DNA from: Paracidobacterium acidisoli
GTDB lineage: Bacteria > Acidobacteriota > Terriglobia > Terriglobales > Acidobacteriaceae
Direction of reading: 5' to 3'
DNA: 64,000 nucleotides
NCBI RefSeq assembly: GCF_003428625.2
Contig: NZ_QVQT02000003.1
Coordinates: forward strand, 689,017-753,016
Shown: in pieces, positions 28,001-33,825 of the stretch
Numbering within the stretch: the first letter of the stretch is position 1
Layout: each line of letters opens with the position of its first letter
Position numbers and translations under genes: made by a program
Notes under the pieces: model-generated
What the model was told of the DNA's origin: nothing
The model's database searches: none
What the model saw: only the letters and a program-made list of their open reading frames with translations

Positions 28001-28768
28001 GGTCAGAGCGAAACGCTGACAGCGACAGTAAGCTCAAAGACCACGGGCACCCCCGGCGGGACGGTGAGCTTCTACGATGGAACTGCTCTTCTGAGTACGG
28101 TCAGCCTGAGCGGCGGCGCAGCGAGTTATTCGACGGCAACACTGGCACCGGGAGTGATCCATACCATCACGGCGGCTTACTCGGGAGACAGCAACTTCAC
28201 GGCCAGCAGCTCGACCGCGAGCGCCACGGTGACGGTGGCTTCGCTGGACTTTACGATGACGGTCGCGGGTCCATCGAGCAAGACGGTGGTTCCGGGCAGC
28301 GAGATTACGTATCAGGTGACGGTAACTCCGGATTACGGCAGCTATGCGGGAACAGTGAACTTCCAGATCAGTGGCCTGCCCCCTGGGGCGACCGCGACGT
28401 TTTCGCCATCGTCGATTCCGGCCAGCGGCGGTCCTCAGACGGTGACGGTTACCATCCAGACGGCTCGGACGACGGCACTGGATCGTCCTCCGGTGCGGCC
28501 GGGCTCGCGGCCAATGCAAGGCGGCGGCGTGGCGCTGGCGGCTCTGGGGCTACTGGGCCTTGGCGGGCTGCGCAGACGAAGACGGGCGCTGAAGCGATTC
28601 CTCTGCGTGGCGGTGCTCGTGGCCGGTGCGGCGGCAACTACGCTTTCGCTGAGCGGCTGCGGATCGACGGGCTTCTTCGCACAGGCAGAACAGAATTACT
28701 CCATTACCGTTACGGCCACGGCGGGAAGCCTGCAGCACTCCGCCACCGTGATGCTCAACGTGCAATAA
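22073..28768 (+). CDS. giant modular surface protein: NHL propeller, Ig-like domains, beta-helix, MBG domain
   Basis: About 2,231 residues. The ATG at 22073 follows GGAG by six bases; a TTG at 22061 is weaker. After the signal peptide (to PAMAQ) come seven NHL-like blades (about 75-345), a choice-of-anchor-D-type domain (about 355-470) and two Big/invasin-like domains. Four putative-Ig (He_PIG) repeats of about 90 residues follow. Next is a CSLREA-type segment with a Pmp-like right-handed beta-helix (about 1040-1390), then several Ig-like domains and an MBG domain ('ALTISANNATRVYG'). The end is unusual: a Gly/Leu helix followed by RRRRR, a second hydrophobic stretch ending in 'SLSGCGSTGFF', then one more Ig-like strand set. 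Probably an adhesin or matrix protein at the cell surface, acting with the barrel encoded next. Confidence 0.85.
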   Translation: MLIRRCLSLPALSLSAVLSFRANRNSNSRSDRAYRWPAAAALLLVLACCLQPAMAQTPAPRVTFLPGTQSTAATGFFDPEGVAVDSSGNLYITDSDGYAPPSYLYKETLSGGTYTRTVIASGFTDAWGVAVDSSGNVYVTDYGDDGGSVSAVYKETLSGGSYTQTTIASGFKDADGVAIDSSGNLYIADFGCPSCTPATTGGLYKETLSGGSYTQSTIASGLDVSGVALDSSGNLYITVWTGFESSGALYKETLSGGSYTQSTIATNFITPESVVVEPSGNLYVTDDNMISGSGAAVYKETLSGGSYTQSTLISNLYSPEALVLDESGNLYVAAITSANSGVPTAGAVYKEDYADPPSLSFASTNVGSTSSTQTVTVNNIGNAALEFEIPGSGNNPNISTGFTLASGSGNECPLVTSASSTAGVLNSGASCTLPVAFAPEATGSYSSSTLVLTDNSGNQTSPYATQTINLSGTGTGTDKASSFTVTGSSPVIAGTASSITVRAYDSVGNLDAAYRGTVHFTSSDTGSGVTVPADYTFTSGDNGQHTFTNGVTLVTTGSQTVTATDTSTATVTGSAVITVDAGTVTRLGVSAPSSATVGTPFSITVFAYDAYGNFASGYSGTVHFTSTDGAASLPANSTLTNGEGTFTVTFNTAGSQTIMATDTSNASIRGTSGAITLGQAPAITSAAGNTFTVGTAGSFTVTASGSPAPTFSESGALPSGITLTSSGVLSGTPAAGTGGIYGIIITASNGIGSNAVQSFTLTVDQSPTITSAGTTTFTAGTPGAFVVTATGNPRASLIESGALPSGVTFIDNGNGTATLSGMPAAGTGGNYPITITANNGISPNGTQSFMLSVDQASAITSANNTTFAVGTPGSFTVTTSANPRASLSESGALPSGVTFIDNGNGTATLSGMPAAGAGGIYAITITASNGIGPNAAQSFTLTVGQAPAITSPVSTTFTTGVPGAFTIAATGYPTAVLSESGALPGGVTFTSNANGTATLAGTPAAGSANTYPLTVMASNGVNPTATQSFTLTVLPPPGFVVTTATDDATGTASNCTPGGSDCSLRDALAASATVGGQITFSPTVFAAGNTAAANTITLTNGTLNIPSNTTITGATSGSGATLANLVTISGGGSSSNFSIFAVNSGVTGAGISNLTIANGHVDSQGGAISNLGSLAVSDCTFSGNYAAGGAGSGNGGGAVYTLGTLTVAGSTFSGNSSAPGGAISVGAGAVTIDSSTFTGNTVLGGYAGGAMFLNAGTIVTITNSTLSGNSAGAGEAGGIFNYGTLVAVNSIFSGNTGGDCSAGGSSACPTNGSNGNIVGGAVDLAPPGNYGGPTETMIPLPGSPAICGGAVTADTTDQRGYSRSTGSCYDVGAVQTQYSIAFVQQPSAVVQSAVMTPAVTVTVLDHGNGIPGAAVNLTLSGPGSLGGTLSQATDPAGTATFANLNVSAPGTDDTLTASSGGTLTVKSDTFNVNSAVTQLAFSTVPVATLTAGGNAGTSVTVQEEGASGATVTTASGTITLTVTGPGSYSKSYTETAVNGTAIFNLSGAALTAAGSYSYTASIAGSPSVAAATASETVSASSVASVGVVSGSNQNAVIGAAFALPLKVKVEDQYGNPVSGAAVAFAAPSSGASALLSAAAATVTDGTTSVTATANGKASTTAYTVTASESGATSASFTLTNTQDATALTVTPSPSAPVYGQPVTITSSISPGTVAGSTPTGMVQFYDGATALMPTSNVATASASYTVSVATVGSHPYKAQYLGDNNFLASALTSATAALVVSKASSTLQGPATGPGFVYGAGGTISVTVSGQYTGAGVAQPSGSVSYAIDGGTAQTASISGGKAVLTIPAAEAVSGHTVMVNYSGDGNYNAAAQIQIGFTVTGAALTISANNATRVYGVANPPFTGAVTGEQNGDTFVESFTTAAALSSPVGDYAIVPSVTGANLSDYTQSIVDGTLTVTQAGTVTNLGVSSATITPGQSETLTATVSSKTTGTPGGTVSFYDGTALLSTVSLSGGAASYSTATLAPGVIHTITAAYSGDSNFTASSSTASATVTVASLDFTMTVAGPSSKTVVPGSEITYQVTVTPDYGSYAGTVNFQISGLPPGATATFSPSSIPASGGPQTVTVTIQTARTTALDRPPVRPGSRPMQGGGVALAALGLLGLGGLRRRRRALKRFLCVAVLVAGAAATTLSLSGCGSTGFFAQAEQNYSITVTATAGSLQHSATVMLNVQ
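22330..23130 (+). repeat. tandem NHL-blade coding repeats
   Basis: About seven copies of a unit of roughly 135-150 bases, each with 'GVAVDSSGNLYITD'-type and 'YKETLSGGSYTQSTIAS'-type cores. The string tataaggagacgctctc recurs almost unchanged. The DNA-level identity implies recent duplication or gene conversion. Confidence 0.8.
24481..24820 (+). repeat. near-identical 270-base repeat units in the Ig array
   Basis: The block starting gccgagcggcgtcacgttca at 24481 recurs at 24751 with very few differences over about 70 bases. It lies inside 90-residue putative-Ig domains; less similar copies lie on each side. This indicates recent homogenisation within the domain array. Confidence 0.75.
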
Positions 28769-28786
28769 GCCATGAGGAGAGCGCTG

Positions 28787-29377
28787 ATGCGCAGACTATT
28801 TGGAAGCGTGCTTCTGATGGGAGCCATGACAATGACGGCCATGACGCTGACGGCGCAGACCGCGCCGAAGTATGCGCCAGGAAGCGGCACGCTGGAAGTG
28901 TCGGTGACCTATGGAGCGATGCTGGCGAATGTGATCGCGGGCAAGAGCTTCTGGATGCAGAACGGGAGCGTGGAGGTGGCGGGGCAGTTCTATCGCGGCC
29001 TGAGCGCGGTGGCCGACGTCGGCGGAATGCACACGAGCGATATCAACTCTTCGGGCGTGGGTCTGGACATCGTAACGGCGACGTTCGGGCCGCGCTACAC
29101 CTGGGAGCTGCCGAAGAAGAGATATAACCTGTTCGGACAATTCCTGATAGGCGAAGCGAACGGCTTTCATGGGCTGTTTCCGTCGCCGAACGGGGCTGCA
29201 GACAGCGCGGACAGCATGGCGCTGGAGGCCGGCGGCGGCATGAACGTGGCGCTCTCGCGGCGCGTGGCTCTGCGCGCATTCGAGGTGAACTGGCTGCGTA
29301 CGCAGCTGCCCAACTCAACGACAAACGTGCAGAATAACGTCCGCTTTGGCGCGGGGATCGTCTTTCGGCTCAGATAG
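28787..29377 (+). CDS. outer-membrane beta-barrel protein
   Basis: About 196 residues. The ATG at 28787 follows AGGAG by seven bases; an ATG at 28772 has no ribosome site. After the signal peptide (cleavage near TLTAQ) come alternating hydrophobic/polar strands of an eight-stranded OmpA/OmpX-like barrel. These include 'FGPRYTWELPKKRYNLFGQFLIG' and a terminal 'NNVRFGAGIVFRLR'. Small barrels of this type commonly sit next to Ig-repeat giants in acidobacteria, but a role in export or anchoring is inference. It begins only 18 bases after the giant gene, so the two form an operon. Confidence 0.8.
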   Translation: MRRLFGSVLLMGAMTMTAMTLTAQTAPKYAPGSGTLEVSVTYGAMLANVIAGKSFWMQNGSVEVAGQFYRGLSAVADVGGMHTSDINSSGVGLDIVTATFGPRYTWELPKKRYNLFGQFLIGEANGFHGLFPSPNGAADSADSMALEAGGGMNVALSRRVALRAFEVNWLRTQLPNSTTNVQNNVRFGAGIVFRLR

Positions 29378-29721
29378 CATCGGCCGATATGGCTTATTGC
29401 GTATCCGACAGTGAATTTCTCGCAGTCGATTGAGTCCTCTGTCCGTCAGATTATCGACAGGGATGACGAGGAGACAGTGCATGGACAGGGTGACAGGGGT
29501 CCATTTTTTAGCATGAGACGCATACCCGTGCAAATCATGCAGGGATCACCAGCATGATCTGTTCGTAGTCTTTTGGCCCGATTCGGCGTCACACGTCATT
29601 CGCGGGAAGCGGACACATGAAACGAATCGCTCCGCTCACCGCGAGTACAGGCATTCACTTCAGTTCCTCATGAAGAACCAGCATGCGCGGGATCGTGGCG
29701 GCTCCCGTAGTTCGCAGGCTC
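29378..29721. other. convergent intergenic region
   Basis: No gene is supported between the barrel gene (plus) and the monooxygenase gene (minus). It contains the hairpin with T-run listed separately. The bases around 29488-29500 (GGGTGACAGGGG) resemble sequences found around REP-type elements, but a single copy cannot establish that. Confidence 0.3.
29481..29509 (+). terminator. possible intrinsic terminator after giant protein/barrel operon
   Basis: ATGGAC (29481-29486) pairs with GTCCAT (29499-29504) and is followed by six T, about 100 bases after the barrel stop codon. The stem is short (6 bp), so the call is tentative. Confidence 0.35.
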
Positions 29722-30798
29722 TCACCGGAGATCAGGTGTGGCGGGGGCGGCCTGGCCGGTCGCTGACTGCAGGCCTGCTCCGGTGGAGACAAAGCGGGGC
29801 ATGACCTCGCGCGCGAACAGTTCGAGGGAGGATCGGAGCAGTTGTTCGGGCATCAGCCCGAAGAAAGAGGAGAGCAGATTGACATAGCGGATGCCGTAAG
29901 TGTCGCGCAGATGGGCGATGCGAGCAGCGACGGTGTCCGGTCCGCCGATGATGGCGGTTTCGTGGTAGAAGCGCTCCGGATCGAGATCGGCTTCGGTCAT
30001 GACCTGATCGCCACGGCGCCAGATGCCGATACCATGCAGCCGCTCGGCCTGGCGGACGACGATCGGCCAGATATCTTTGCGGGCCTGGGCGTCGGATTCT
30101 CCGACGTAGCAGAACCGCCCGACGGGTACTTGGGAGAGATCGCCGCCGTGTCCGGCGTAGCTGGTCAGGCAGCGGTGCAATGAGGCTGCAGACTGGATGC
30201 CATGCTGGATCGTCGGATAGCCGCAGCGGGCCGCCCACTCGATCGTTGACTCGCTGTACGCGCCGACGTAGATCGGGGGATGCGGCTGCTGGATGGGTGC
30301 CGGAGACACGGTGTAGTCGATATCGTCGATGGTGAGTGGCTTGCCCGCCCAGTACCCGATCATCGTGTCCAGGCAGCGTTCGAGGTCGGGCCCGGTCTGC
30401 CTGTCGTAGCCGAATGCGACGCCGTACCGCCCGTTGTTTGCGCGGGACACGCCGAGGTCGACCCGGCCGCCGGAAAGCACATCAAGAGTCGCGATCTCCT
30501 CGGCAAGGCGCAGCGGGTGATGCAGCGGGACGAGCAGCACGGAAAAGCCCACGCGCAGTTGCGTCGTCGCAGCAGCGACGGCCATCGCGAGCACGATCGG
30601 CGAAAGGATATGCCGCTGATGCGAGGCATCCGTCCGGCCGAAGTGCTCCTCGTTGAACCACATTCCCGCGAAGCCGAGCCGTTCTATTTCCCGCGCGCGT
30701 TCCGGTATGGCGGCGTGGTTGTGTGCCTCAAGCCCGCCGAGCGAACCGGAGAGGCCGAAGCGCATCGTCGAAGTCGTGGTTGTCGAAGGGATCGTCAT
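29722..30798 (-). CDS. LLM-class flavin-dependent monooxygenase
   Basis: A 358-residue bacterial-luciferase-like (beta/alpha)8 oxidoreductase using reduced flavin. Characteristic pieces are 'RFGLSGSLGGLEAHNHAA', 'GMWFNEEHFGRTDASHQRHI', 'LRVGFSVLLVPLHHPLRLAEEIATLD', 'GRVDLGVSR' and 'PPIYVGAYSEST'. Its start overlaps the stop of the binding-protein gene by four bases, so it is translationally coupled as the last gene of the uptake operon. It may oxidatively process the imported chelate or help build a ligand. The substrate cannot be told from sequence. Confidence 0.88.
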   Translation of the reverse strand: MTIPSTTTTSTMRFGLSGSLGGLEAHNHAAIPERAREIERLGFAGMWFNEEHFGRTDASHQRHILSPIVLAMAVAAATTQLRVGFSVLLVPLHHPLRLAEEIATLDVLSGGRVDLGVSRANNGRYGVAFGYDRQTGPDLERCLDTMIGYWAGKPLTIDDIDYTVSPAPIQQPHPPIYVGAYSESTIEWAARCGYPTIQHGIQSAASLHRCLTSYAGHGGDLSQVPVGRFCYVGESDAQARKDIWPIVVRQAERLHGIGIWRRGDQVMTEADLDPERFYHETAIIGGPDTVAARIAHLRDTYGIRYVNLLSSFFGLMPEQLLRSSLELFAREVMPRFVSTGAGLQSATGQAAPATPDLR

Positions 30799-31871
30799 CG
30801 CGCTGGCTCCCCGATCTGTGAGGCGGTGAGTGTGTGGCCGTAGAACAACTGGTAGTAGCTCTGCATCAGTGAGGTAAGGCGAGCCTCGGCAGCGGCATCA
30901 TCTCCCTCGATCAGGACGCCCTGAGTCCAGACCATGCCAAGCACAGCCTGAAGGCCGTCGAGACCGGCGAAGGCCCGCGGAGCATATACATGCCCGGTCT
31001 GCACAGCTTTGAGCGCGTGCCACTGCGGGTCAGTCATGATCGTGTTCCTGCTCGCGGCTCCGGAGGCGATGATGATGTCGGGATTCCACTTCACGACCTG
31101 CTCCATGCTGACGGGGTTGCTCTCATTCGAGGCAAATGCCGACGGCAGCTCATCTCCGACGCTTTGTCCGCCGGCGGTGTCTATAGTCGATCCGAAGACA
31201 GTGTTCCTGCCGGGCACACTGGTTGTGTGACCGTTCTTCCCGGTATAGAGAACCGTCGGATGGCGGGTGGTTTTCGCGGTCGTGTTCTCGACCGACTGGA
31301 CGGTCTCTGCCCAGAAGCCGGCCATCTCGCCGGCCCTCTTCTGCTGGCCGACGATCTGCCCGACCAGGCGAATGGTGGTCTCGTAGCTGGATGTGGGCGC
31401 TTTGGAAACGGCGAAGAATGGAATGCCGGTCTGCTGTTGCTCCCTGTCGATGTTTTTGTCGTTGACCATCGTGATCACGACATCCGGGTGCAGCTCGATG
31501 ATCTGCTCGGCGCTGATGCCCGTGAAGTAGACGCCGGTCACCGGCAGATTGCTGAGCCGTTTGTACTCGTCGTCCGTATACAGGTCGTGGGTTTTCAGCG
31601 AGCGCTGGAAATACGAGTCGATGCTCACCTGGTCCTGCGGCGCCAGGATCGCGAGCAGTCCAGTCGGAATTGGGTGCAGAGCAAGGACACGGTGGATCGT
31701 CTTCGGCATTGTCACCTTACGGCCGAGCATGTCGGTGATCGTGACCGTTCCGTCTGTTCCGGTCTTATTGGTGTCACCGCTGGAAGCGGAGCAGACGGCC
31801 GCGAGAAGCGCAAGAACCAACACCGGAAGAATCAGTGCAGGGCCTGGCAACGCAATATTTTTTATGCTCAT
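30795..31871 (-). CDS. periplasmic binding protein of Fe3+-chelate/B12-type ABC transporter
   Basis: About 358 residues of the helical-backbone BtuF/FecB class. A signal sequence (MSIKNIALPGPALILPVLVL...) has an atypical lipobox ending at Cys27. Next come 'DMLGRKVTMPKTIHRVLALHPIPTG', 'GVYFTGISAEQIIELHPDVVIT' and the C-terminal-lobe segment 'DPQWHALKAVQTGHVYAPRA'. The chosen ATG at 31871 gives a 43-base gap to the ATPase gene and has GGAGG upstream. The open frame reaches 31991, but that start would overlap the ATPase gene. It captures the ligand delivered by the TonB receptor of the same operon. Confidence 0.85.
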   Translation of the reverse strand: MSIKNIALPGPALILPVLVLALLAAVCSASSGDTNKTGTDGTVTITDMLGRKVTMPKTIHRVLALHPIPTGLLAILAPQDQVSIDSYFQRSLKTHDLYTDDEYKRLSNLPVTGVYFTGISAEQIIELHPDVVITMVNDKNIDREQQQTGIPFFAVSKAPTSSYETTIRLVGQIVGQQKRAGEMAGFWAETVQSVENTTAKTTRHPTVLYTGKNGHTTSVPGRNTVFGSTIDTAGGQSVGDELPSAFASNESNPVSMEQVVKWNPDIIIASGAASRNTIMTDPQWHALKAVQTGHVYAPRAFAGLDGLQAVLGMVWTQGVLIEGDDAAAEARLTSLMQSYYQLFYGHTLTASQIGEPAR

Positions 31872-31914
31872 CCTGGAAAATGCCTCCATTCCTGCTCGTC
31901 CTCCGGATACTTCC

Positions 31915-32700
31915 TTACGTATGCTTCGCCGTTCGCGGCACACAGGTACGGCTGCCATTCCCAATGTCGATGATGTCCAGAGGAACTCCATAGGCCTCTT
32001 CCAGACAACTGCTGGTCAGCACCGAATCGGGTACGCCACAGGCCAGCAGACGGCCGGCTTTCATGACTGCGACGTGCGATGCGCAAAGAAATGCGTGATT
32101 TGGCGAATGAGTAGTAATCAACACCGAGACACCGCGCTCCGAAAGCCGCTTCACCTCCGTCAGCATGCGGATCTGATTCCCGAAGTCGAGACTCGAGGCC
32201 GGCTCGTCCATCACGAGCAGCTTCGCTTCCTGAGCCAGCGCGCGCGCCACAAGCACCATCTGCCGCTCGCCGCCGCTGAGCTGGGTGTACTCTTTCTCCG
32301 CCAGCCCCATGATCCCCAGAGAGTCCAGCGCATGATCCACCATCTCGTGATCGTGGCGCCTGGCAGCGCCCAAACTGTTCATGTGGGCTGTGCGTGCCAT
32401 CAGCACCACATCGCGCACGCTGAAGGCAAAGGGCGGAGTATGCGCCTGCGGCACGTAGGCGATCGTGCGCGCCAGCCTGCGCCGCGACCAGTGCGCGATC
32501 GCTTCTCCATCCATACAGACTTCTCCCCGTGTCAGAGGAAGAAAGCGCAGAATCGCGCGAAAGAGAGTCGTCTTGCCGGAGCCGTTTGCTCCGAGCAGAC
32601 ACATTACATCTCCGGCCTGAAGGGTGAAAGAAACGCCCTTCACCACTTCCTTCGCGCCGTAACTGCACGCAACCGAGTCGACGCGTAACATCAGGCCCAT
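31915..32700 (-). CDS. ABC transporter ATPase, FecE/BtuD type
   Basis: A 261-residue nucleotide-binding subunit. Walker A is 'GANGSGKTTL' (residues 37-46), the signature is 'QLSGGERQMVLVARALAQ', Walker B is 'LLVMDEPASSLD', and the switch His lies in 'LITTHSPNHA'. It powers import of a metal chelate through the permease encoded just upstream. The two genes overlap by 10 bases, which argues for coupled translation. Confidence 0.93.
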   Translation of the reverse strand: MGLMLRVDSVACSYGAKEVVKGVSFTLQAGDVMCLLGANGSGKTTLFRAILRFLPLTRGEVCMDGEAIAHWSRRRLARTIAYVPQAHTPPFAFSVRDVVLMARTAHMNSLGAARRHDHEMVDHALDSLGIMGLAEKEYTQLSGGERQMVLVARALAQEAKLLVMDEPASSLDFGNQIRMLTEVKRLSERGVSVLITTHSPNHAFLCASHVAVMKAGRLLACGVPDSVLTSSCLEEAYGVPLDIIDIGNGSRTCVPRTAKHT

Positions 32701-33734
32701 CCCTGTCTCGTGCGGATCAGCAGATAAAGGAAGAAAGGAGCGCCGATCAGATGGGTCAGGATGCCCAGCGGAATCTCGCTTGCCATGGCGCTGCGGGAGA
32801 GGTCGTCCACCAGCAGCATATAGCTGCCGCCCAGCAGGATCGAGGCCGGCAGCAGCACCTTGTAGTTGGGACCGACAATCATGCGCGCCAGATGGGGTAT
32901 CACCAGGCCTACCCAGCCGATCATTCCCGATACGGACACGGCGGCCGTTGTCAGCATGGTCGCGCTGAGAACGATCAACCAGCGCGCCTTCCGCGTATCC
33001 ACGCCGAGCGATGCGGCCTCTTCTTCACCCATGGAGAGAACATTCAGCTTCCAGCGCATGACCATCAGCACGACGATGCCCAGCGGAATCAGGATCAGGA
33101 GCCAGACCAGACTGGTGGCGTTGATCGAGCTCAGGCTGCCCATCAGCCAAAACGTGATTGCGGGCAGCTTGTCCTCGGGATCGGCGACGGTCTTGGTGAG
33201 CGAAATCAGCGCCTCGCAGATGGATGCCATCATGACTCCCGAAAGCACCATGGCCAGCACCGGATCGTTGCCGAGCCGGACCCGGCCGGCCACAAAACAG
33301 GTTGCGCCCACGGCCGCCAGGCCGCCAAGAAAAGAGATCGCCTGGATCGCCGGAGCGCCGCAGCCCAGCAGGATGGCGATTGCCGCACCGATGCCCGCGC
33401 CGGCCGAGGCGCCAAGGATATCGGGCGAGATCAGCGGATTGCGAAAGAGACCCTGGTAGGCGCCTCCCGAGACCGACAAACCTGCTCCGATCAGCAGTCC
33501 GCCGAGAATGCGCGGAAGGCGCACCCGGAGCAGCACCTGCGCTGCGACGTCGCTATTCCCAGGATGCAAAAGAAAGTGACGCCACGCATCGAGAGAGATG
33601 CTGTAGCGTCCCAGCACGATGGAAGCCAGGATGACGGCAACAAGAAAGAGCGCGAGGAGTACAAGCTTCATCGCCAGGGCTCCATCGCGGGAACGCGATA
33701 CGGGCCGGCATGCGACCGGAGATTCACAGGACAT
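32691..33734 (-). CDS. FecCD/BtuC-family permease
   Basis: About 347 residues with some ten hydrophobic helices. Family landmarks are 'LRVRLPRILGGLLIGAGLSVSGGAYQGLFRNPLISPDILGAS' (described in pieces) and, near the C-terminus, 'GWVGLVIPHLARMIVG'. It is the inner-membrane channel for the chelate. The ATG at 33734 has GGAG nine bases upstream; an ATG at 33671, immediately before the first helix, also has GGAG and is a serious alternative. It lies about 90 bases after the TonB receptor gene. Confidence 0.9.
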   Translation of the reverse strand: MSCESPVACRPVSRSRDGALAMKLVLLALFLVAVILASIVLGRYSISLDAWRHFLLHPGNSDVAAQVLLRVRLPRILGGLLIGAGLSVSGGAYQGLFRNPLISPDILGASAGAGIGAAIAILLGCGAPAIQAISFLGGLAAVGATCFVAGRVRLGNDPVLAMVLSGVMMASICEALISLTKTVADPEDKLPAITFWLMGSLSSINATSLVWLLILIPLGIVVLMVMRWKLNVLSMGEEEAASLGVDTRKARWLIVLSATMLTTAAVSVSGMIGWVGLVIPHLARMIVGPNYKVLLPASILLGGSYMLLVDDLSRSAMASEIPLGILTHLIGAPFFLYLLIRTRQGWA

Positions 33735-33825
33735 GTGTGTGCGCTCCACTGGCAATCAGGAAAAACCTGTCGTGACGCCTGGCCATTGCCCCCCAGGATA
33801 CTCCGCCGCGACAGTTGCTTCCGGT

